64,000 nucleotides of DNA, from contig JAYKKM010000143.1 of NCBI GenBank assembly GCA_035772405.1, positions 2,360,001 through 2,424,000 on the forward strand, given 5' to 3'. Positions 62,677-64,000 of the stretch are shown piece by piece (position 1 is the stretch's first letter; each line of letters starts with the position of its first letter). The notes under the pieces were generated by a model, which made no database searches, was not told the origin of the DNA, and saw nothing but the letters and a program-made list of their open reading frames with translations. A program made the position numbers and the translations under genes. The DNA is from Chrysogorgia sp. JL179-B06. Taxonomy: Eukaryota; Cnidaria; Anthozoa; Scleralcyonacea; Chrysogorgiidae.

Positions 62677-63917
62677 AGATTCCTGTTCCTGTGGAAAATC
62701 GGAACTGGACTTATTTTCTGTTCCTGGCACTCAAGTTGAAATCAATAAAGGATTTTGGGAAGACATCGATCCTCTTTCTAGCATTGGAACTTCGGACACT
62801 ATCGAGATTCTCTGTGCTGCAAATTCTGATGTCTACACCGATCTGGAAAACAGTTACCTTCACGTAAAAGCAAAGATAACGAATGGAGATGCGACTATAA
62901 CTTACCTGGCACCGCCCAAGTGCGTCCTGTTAATTTATGGATGCATGCTTTTTTTTCTGAACGTTTTTTTTTTCTGGAAGTTTATCTGAACAACAAAGTG
63001 GTCTACCGAGCGTATATGGAAACTGTATTGATTGGCATGAAAGACGCTAAATCATCTCACTTAACTTCAGCGTTGTTCTACAAAAAACAGGCTGGACGGA
63101 TGGATACCGTCAATCCACTAGCAGAAGTTGCCGATGCGAACAAAGGATTAAAGGAACTTCACGCACATACAAGCCTAAGCAAGTCTGTGGCGATGGAATG
63201 AAGAATTCATTCGGATCTGTTCGCGCAAGAACGATATATTCTTGGTGCTGTTCCGATCAAGCTCAAGCTAGTGAGATCAAGAGCTCCCTTTTGCCTGGTT
63301 TCATCCGCAAAAGTTCCTGGGTTTAAAGTGGTTCTGGAAGAATGCGTGTTTCGCGTTCGCCGTGTTAACGTTTCGTACACTACAATGCTAGGTCATACCC
63401 AAGATCTTCAACATATTACAGCCAAGTACCCTATCAATCGTGTATATACTGCAAAGTGTCCTCCGTACCAACGGGAAACATGTCTGGAGATCAACAGAAT
63501 ATATTCCAAGGACTTCTTCCCGATCGATAGAGTTGTGATTGGGATGGTGGATGCAGATGCTTACAACGGAGTTTATAACAAGAATCCTTTCAATTTTAAG
63601 AACTACAACACAACATTTCTTACATTATCAGTGAATGGAGAACACCGGCCTGGCAAACCACTTCACCTAAAATTCGCCGGAGCAACAGGGATCAACTATG
63701 TTTCAGCATTCCAAACGCTGTATGCTGGTACCAACAAGATGTGTATCGGCATTACTCGAGACGAGTATGCAAATGGTATACCCTGTACGTGTTTGATTTA
63801 ACTGCTGATCTATGTGTTGGAGATCATTTTCAACCTATCAGGGATGGGAACGTCTCCCTGGAATGCAAGTTCGGTACGACTCTAACTGGGGCTATAAATA
63901 TCGTAGTGCTTGGATAA
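62650..63917 (+). pseudogene. Major capsid protein remnant (F54H12.2-like family)
   Basis: Begins with CSCGKSELDLFSVPGTQVEI, a strong match to the capsid family often annotated F54H12.2-like in animal genomes. It continues with DLENSYLHVKAKITNGD, a shift near 62930 and a T-run, then YRAYMETVLIGMKDAKSSHL. A TGA follows at 63199-63201, then VVIGMVDADAYNGVYNKNPF and NFKNYNTTFLTLSVNG. After another shift near 63785 come FDLTADLC and the stop at 63915. At least two shifts and one stop inactivate it. It would form the double-jelly-roll hexon-like shell. Confidence 0.8.
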
Positions 63918-64000
63918 TTTCAAAATCTTATTGACATTGATGCCAGCCGTAACGTGCTAAGTGACTTCAGAAGCTAAAATGAACACACGTCAACTGCTTC

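Larger units (their letters stand above)
60450..63917 (+). mobile_element. Second, decayed Polinton fragment (different lineage)
   Basis: It carries remnants of integrase, minor capsid, small basic protein and major capsid in the order and orientation typical of Polintons, all on the + strand. Every gene except the minor capsid protein is broken. Proteins differ clearly from those of the 33907-55823 element, so this is an older insertion of another family. The left end abuts the third ABC exon; the right end is beyond the window. Confidence 0.88.

Overview
This is metazoan nuclear DNA: AT-rich, intron-containing, and dominated by mobile elements. The likely source is an invertebrate such as a cnidarian or another early-branching animal. 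The host gene visible here is an ABCC (MRP4-like) transporter on the + strand. Its exons are at 8598-9967 (end of TMD1 plus NBD1) and 56206-56773 (TMD2), with a probable small exon from 60340. The space between the first two, about 46 kb, is an intron filled by transposons. Species cannot be determined from the sequence alone.

Region 1-7411 holds a rearranged Penelope-like retroelement. It is interrupted by a 5.4-kb DNA transposon (1281-6674) with ~225-bp TIRs, a 3-bp GAG target duplication and a decayed Cys-rich/XPG-like transposase resembling Academ. A 347-bp Tc1/mariner-type MITE follows. Region 7412-8597 has AT and ACGTAC microsatellites and a near-perfect palindrome. After the ABC exon come a 1.6-kb foldback element (9981-11612) and an 11.1-kb giant palindrome (12166-23300). 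The palindrome has ~4.2-kb near-identical arms, a TTTAAC-type satellite centre and an ATTT duplication. Region 23305-33900 carries small MITEs, a 1556-bp tandem duplication of a THAP-domain gene (both copies with the same nonsense codon), a Helentron-type endonuclease fragment and a possible SINE.

The centrepiece is an essentially complete Polinton/Maverick virus-like element at 33907-55823. It has terminal inverted repeats that are themselves foldbacks and a perfect 6-bp target duplication (ACTATG). It encodes a chromodomain integrase, packaging ATPase, double-jelly-roll major capsid candidate, minor capsid (penton-like) protein, membrane-associated virion candidates, a tail-fibre-like lectin protein, a Bro-N/VRR-NUC/zinc-finger protein, a VLTF3-like zinc-ribbon candidate, several small membrane or coiled-coil proteins, and protein-primed DNA polymerase B. 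Genes are packed in a minus block (34025-45102), a plus block (45120-51580) and a minus polymerase. Nearly every start codon is preceded by a TATAGTATA-like motif. No adenain-like protease was recognised. Two breaks make it defective: an intact 5-kb LINE (39618-44669) splits the minor capsid gene, and a frameshift near 54365 splits the polymerase.

The LINE is unusual because its ORF1 begins with a ubiquitin-like domain followed by a coiled coil and an SGNH esterase. A second, unrelated and heavily frameshifted Polinton fragment (60450-63917: integrase, minor capsid, small basic protein, major capsid) lies at the right edge, just after the third ABC exon.
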